Origin: Actinomycetes bacterium
GTDB lineage: Bacteria; Actinomycetota; Acidimicrobiia; IMCC26256; Chersky-534
DNA length: 32,096 nucleotides
Assembly: GCA_025463865.1 (NCBI GenBank)
Contig: JAODBH010000099.1
Coordinates: 1-32,096 of the forward strand
Reading direction: 5' to 3'
Part shown: one piece after another, positions 29,346 to 32,096 of the stretch
Layout: every line of letters starts with the position of its first letter
How positions within the stretch are numbered: the stretch's first letter is position 1
The notes under the pieces: model-generated
Told to the model about the DNA's origin: nothing
Database searches by the model: none
What the model saw: only the letters and a program-made list of their open reading frames with translations
Position numbers and translations under genes: made by a program

Positions 29346-30533
29346 CTAGCTGATTCCTGCTGCGGTGCAAGCAGCAGCGACGGCGCCGGTACAGAGCTCG
29401 GCCACCGTCACCGCCTTGTCCTTCACCACGGTCGACGCCATGTTCTTGGTGTCGACGTTGGTCGGGATGAGCAGCACGGACGGCACGCTCTTCGTGCTGT
29501 TGCTGGTCTTGCCGTTGACGAGGCTCGAGGGCGGCTTCTGGCCCGCACGCATGTAGATGGCGAGCGCGGCCGCGGCCTGCGCCTCCTTGTACACGGGCTT
29601 GTAGACGGTCATGCACTGGTACCCGGTGAGGATGTTCTGCAGGCCCTGGACCGAGGCATCCTGGCCGGTGGTCGGGAACGTCTTCGGCTTGATCTGCAGG
29701 GTCTTCAGCGCCGAGATGACCGAGTTGGCGACACCGTCGTTCGGGGTGACGGCCGAGTTGATGGTCGGGTGGGCCGTGTACTGCTGCTGGAAGGTGACGA
29801 GCGCCTTCTGGTTGTCCCAGGTGCCGGCCGGCTCCGCGACCTTCGTGTACGCCGCGGACTTGAACTTCGGGTCGAGGACGGACGTGTAGCCCTGGTTGAA
29901 GAGCTTCGCGTTGTTGTCGGTGGGATCACCGTCCATCACCAGGACCTGAGGCTTGGCGATGCCCCAGGCGGTCACGCACTGCTCGAAGCCCGTGCCGATG
30001 TTCTTGCCGACCGTGACGTTGTTGAAGCTCACGTAGTAGCTGGACGCGCCGTTGAGCGTGATGCGGTCGTAGTCGATGCTCGCCACGCCCTTGGCCTTGG
30101 CGTTCTTCTCGATGGCTGCTCCGCTGCCCGAGTCGAGCGGGTCGATGAGCAGCACGCTGGCGCCGTTGGTGATCGCGGCTTCGGCCTGCGTCTGCATCGT
30201 CGATGCGCTGCCCTGCGCGTTCTGGACCTGGAACTTGCTCGACAGGCCCGCGGCCTTGAACGCCGCCGTGAGGTACGGCTCGTCGTACTGCACGTAGCGG
30301 GCGGAGGACTGGGTGTCGGGAAGGAGGGCGACCACGTTGCCCTTGCCCTTCTTGGCCAGCGCCTTGAGCTTGGTCATGGCGCTGAAGTTGACCGTGAACG
30401 ACTTCACCGACACGGTCGGCGTCGCCACTCTCGGACCCGAGCTGACTGCGTACGCGGCGGGGGCGAGAGCCCCGACCGAGAGCGCCAGCCCTACTGATAA
30501 CGCCAACGCCCGTCGAGATCCGCGTGCTTGCAT
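29346..30533 (-). CDS. Secreted sugar-binding protein of the ribose/xylose-type ABC transporter
   Basis: A 395-residue type I periplasmic-binding fold protein. Residues 1-29 are a Sec signal peptide ending APAAYA, with no lipobox cysteine. The mature protein has an extra N-terminal stretch (about 30-60), then NVVALLPDTQSSARYVQYDEPYL, ASVLLIDPLDSG, PQVLVMDGDPTDNNAKLF and FPTTGQDASVQGLQNI, which match XylF/RbsB-like binding proteins. Cysteines near 188, in GYQC and the final two (ELCTG, AACTA) may form disulfides. First gene of the operon. It binds a monosaccharide; which one is not shown. Confidence 0.93.
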   Translation of the reverse strand: MQARGSRRALALSVGLALSVGALAPAAYAVSSGPRVATPTVSVKSFTVNFSAMTKLKALAKKGKGNVVALLPDTQSSARYVQYDEPYLTAAFKAAGLSSKFQVQNAQGSASTMQTQAEAAITNGASVLLIDPLDSGSGAAIEKNAKAKGVASIDYDRITLNGASSYYVSFNNVTVGKNIGTGFEQCVTAWGIAKPQVLVMDGDPTDNNAKLFNQGYTSVLDPKFKSAAYTKVAEPAGTWDNQKALVTFQQQYTAHPTINSAVTPNDGVANSVISALKTLQIKPKTFPTTGQDASVQGLQNILTGYQCMTVYKPVYKEAQAAAALAIYMRAGQKPPSSLVNGKTSNSTKSVPSVLLIPTNVDTKNMASTVVKDKAVTVAELCTGAVAAACTAAGIS

Positions 30534-30567
30534 GTTCCCCCCAGAGTTCCGGAACGAGCGCCTTCCA

Positions 30568-30595
30568 AAGTTAGAACGCGTTCACTTTCAGTTAA
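30568..30595 (-). promoter_or_regulatory. Promoter of the sugar transporter operon with an internal palindrome
   Basis: On the minus strand TTAACT (30595-30590) and TAACTT (30573-30568) are separated by 16 bp. The perfect palindrome GAACGCGTTC (30574-30583) fills the spacer next to the -10. A repressor bound there would block RNA polymerase. A G-run ribosome site follows before ATG 30533. Confidence 0.6.
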
Positions 30596-30677
30596 CTCCG
30601 TTTCTTCCCGCCGGGACAGCATGGCCAAACCGGCGAACCCGGAGATTCCCGACGGCTTCACCGGTCGGACGCCACCA

Positions 30678-31175
30678 TCAAAGATCGCGCTGCATGAGCA
30701 CCAAGTCGAGACGTTTCCCGTGCTTGTCGCCGATCCCTGGAAGCCGACCGACCTCCAGGAACCCGAGGCGGGCGTGCATCCGGATCGAACCGGCGTTGGT
30801 GCCGTCGATCGCGGCGACCATGGTCCGTTTCCCGGCGGCGCCGGCGAGCCTCACGAGCTCCTCCACCAGGGCACGTCCGAGGCCCCGGCCCCAGTACGGC
30901 TCGGCGACGTGGACGGTGTGCTCGACCGTGAACCGGTACCCCGGCCATCGGAGAGCGTCGCGGAAGTCACCGTACGTCCCGGTGCCGACGACGGCGCCGT
31001 CCTCGACCGCGACGAGGATCGGATGGCCCCTGACGACCTTGGCGCTCAACCACGCACGGCGTTCCGCGACCGTGTGGGGGACCTCGGTCCACTCGTAGGT
31101 GGTGGTCGCCAGCAGTGCGTTGTAGAGGTCGGTGATCGCAGCCAGGTCCGATTCCTCGGCCGCTCGGATCCGCAC
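30678..31175 (-). CDS. GNAT N-acetyltransferase, phosphinothricin-acetyltransferase-like
   Basis: A 165-residue acetyl-CoA-dependent acetyltransferase. It starts IRAAEESDLAAITDLYNALL with ATTTYEWTEVPHTVAERRAWL, resembling PAT/Bar-type enzymes. The acetyl-CoA loop is EPYWGRGLGRALVEELV (Q/RxxGxG/A motif as GRGLGRA), followed by NAGSIRMHARLGFLEVGRL, the typical last helix and strand. Members acetylate amino acids, amino-acid analogues or amines. GTG 31175 is used; TACATT on the minus strand (31190-31185) nine bases upstream may be a near-leaderless box. It is upstream of the sugar operon on the same strand with a 144-base gap. Confidence 0.9.
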   Translation of the reverse strand: MRIRAAEESDLAAITDLYNALLATTTYEWTEVPHTVAERRAWLSAKVVRGHPILVAVEDGAVVGTGTYGDFRDALRWPGYRFTVEHTVHVAEPYWGRGLGRALVEELVRLAGAAGKRTMVAAIDGTNAGSIRMHARLGFLEVGRLPGIGDKHGKRLDLVLMQRDL

Positions 31176-31337
31176 CCATCCCCCAATGTATCCAGTGGGC
31201 TTTCCTGCACGGACCGGCTCAGGACGGCGCCGGCCCTGGAACTTGAGCCTCGGTGGCCAACCTTCTGCCGATAGGTAGGTGAGCTTTGCTCGTTGTTCAA
31301 TTGCTGGCCATCTCGGCTACCTACCGTGACTCCCGAC

Positions 31338-31862
31338 ATGGAATCCGAGATCGCGGTCCCCCCGAACGAGCAGCCCGTGCGCGGCTACCAACGCGCCGCC
31401 GTCGAGGAGTTCCTCGCGGCCGCGGAAGCCGAGCGCGCCAGGCTCAACGCCCTGATCGCCGAGGCGAACGACCGGGCGGCACGTGCCCGTGCCGCCGTCG
31501 GCATGCACCACGTCATGGTGTCGATGCTGCTCGAGACGCAGGAGGAGCTGGCCCGACGGCGCACCGAGGCCGACCAGCGGGCAGCCGAGATCCTCGCTGC
31601 AGCCGAGGCCGAGGCCCTGGCCATCGAGCGCGCGCCGGCAGCGATCGCACCAGCGATGACCGTGAGCCCACCTACGCCCGTCGCGTCCGCGCCCACGGGC
31701 GTCTACGAGCCGCCGGCCGCTCCCGAGTTTGCTGCGATGGCTCCCCGCCTCCAGAGCGACACCCGCGATGACGACGGTGAGGCCGACCGCTTCTTCGAGT
31801 TCCTCCGCCGCGCGTTGCACGACGAAGAGCCGCTCGGACCGCGGCCCGAGGGCCCGACGTGA
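31338..31862 (+). CDS. DivIVA-like coiled-coil protein
   Basis: A 174-residue soluble protein. After a short N-terminus comes VRGYQRAAVEEFLAAAEAE, the GYxxxxVxxFL pattern of DivIVA-type proteins, then a long charged helix (about 35-100: ARLNALIAEANDRAARARA, MLLETQEELARRRTEADQRAA) predicted to be a coiled coil. A Pro/Ala-rich region (about 105-135) and a short C-terminal helix (DRFFEFLRRAL) follow. It probably assembles at the membrane or in a filament linked to cell division or growth, by inference. The final four bases overlap the next gene (GTGA). TACCGT at 31322-31327 is a possible -10 giving a very short leader. Confidence 0.75.
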   Translation: MESEIAVPPNEQPVRGYQRAAVEEFLAAAEAERARLNALIAEANDRAARARAAVGMHHVMVSMLLETQEELARRRTEADQRAAEILAAAEAEALAIERAPAAIAPAMTVSPPTPVASAPTGVYEPPAAPEFAAMAPRLQSDTRDDDGEADRFFEFLRRALHDEEPLGPRPEGPT

Positions 31863-32096
31863 CGAGCACCGGTCTTCGCCTCCCTGAGCCGGAGCACTTC
31901 GACTTCGTCTCCGAGGAGCAGGTCCGTGGCCTCATCGCCACGACCGAACGGGAGCTGTCGGTCCTCATCCGACGCGTGGCGGAAGCCGGTGCGGACGCGG
32001 AGCTGGCCCGCGACCAGGCCGAGGCCGCGGGCGTCGACCCGCGCCTCTCCACCCGCACGATGCTGCGGCTCCAGCACTTCCTCGACTCGCTGCGCG
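31859..32096 (+). CDS. Hypothetical helical protein, coupled to the DivIVA-like gene (partial)
   Basis: An open frame from GTG 31859, overlapping the previous stop, running off the right edge after 79 codons with no stop. It reads VTSTGLRLPEPEHFDFVSEEQ, then LIATTERELSVLIRRVAEAGADAELARDQAEAAGVDPRLS and MLRLQHFLDSLR. It is charged and mostly helical, with no recognisable domain in the visible part. The four-base overlap suggests translational coupling and a shared role with the DivIVA-like protein. Confidence 0.72.
   Translation, partial: MTSTGLRLPEPEHFDFVSEEQVRGLIATTERELSVLIRRVAEAGADAELARDQAEAAGVDPRLSTRTMLRLQHFLDSLR

Noticed and set aside
27277-30533. Naming the operon xylFGH
   Set aside because: The single-domain ATPase differs from XylG, and the sequence does not tell xylose from ribose or fructose, so no gene symbols are given.
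31274-31325. GGTAGGT/ACCTACC inverted repeat before the DivIVA-like gene
   Set aside because: Only 7 bp per arm with a 38-base gap, and one arm overlaps a possible -10; too weak to call an operator.

Overview
The window is GC-rich, gene-dense chromosomal DNA from an actinobacterium. It contains LLM-class (F420/flavin) oxidoreductases, a DUF2277 protein, a SARP-type regulator, a moxR1-type MoxR-DUF58-VWA operon and a DivIVA-like coiled-coil protein. It also uses GTG/TTG starts freely and has several TAnnnT boxes placed exactly where leaderless transcripts would begin. An Acidimicrobiia-like lineage fits best, but that is inference from gene content. I found no rRNA, tRNA, CRISPR array, insertion sequence or integrase. 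No gene-free stretch exceeds 300 bases; the longest gaps (about 260, 230 and 210 bases) carry regulatory-looking repeats, dyads or a terminator-like hairpin.

Layout: 1-637, start of a DrrA-type ABC ATPase running off the left edge. 731-2612, three small proteins of probable dimeric alpha/beta-barrel type around a shared intergenic region with 11-bp-spaced repeats, then a SARP/BTAD regulator. 2683-3030, a small lipoprotein. 3288-8052, a tight five-gene operon: PDZ-less HtrA-like protease, MoxR AAA ATPase, DUF58 protein and two membrane VWA proteins. 8113-11707, pirin, a secreted GH114 glycosidase with a Thr/Ala linker, and an alpha/beta hydrolase. 11844-16850, two amidohydrolase_2 proteins, two VOC proteins, an LLM oxidoreductase and an NTF2-like protein. 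16878-20112, an MDR alcohol dehydrogenase translationally coupled to an SDR, a divergent DUF2277 gene, and an F420-type LLM oxidoreductase. 20217-25611, an adenosine-deaminase-family protein, a GT-C-like membrane protein flanked by two copies of a short membrane-peptide sequence, another LLM oxidoreductase and a YkgJ-type cysteine-cluster protein. 25634-27256, a cytochrome P450 and a divergent alkyltransferase-like DNA repair protein. 27277-30533, a ribose/xylose-type sugar ABC transporter operon with a palindrome inside its promoter. 30678-32096, a GNAT acetyltransferase, a DivIVA-like coiled-coil protein and a coupled gene running off the right edge.

Functionally the middle looks like a dispersed oxidative catabolism repertoire (LLM enzymes, P450, SDR, MDR, VOC, NTF2-like and amidohydrolase families) in many short transcription units. 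The MoxR operon and the sugar transporter are the two long co-directional operons. No single gene is obviously a new system. The most novel-looking signals are non-coding: a consistent leaderless-promoter grammar, a 39-bp nested dyad at 15125-15163, promoter-embedded repeats near the SARP gene, and the duplicated 34-codon membrane microORF at 21315-21419.
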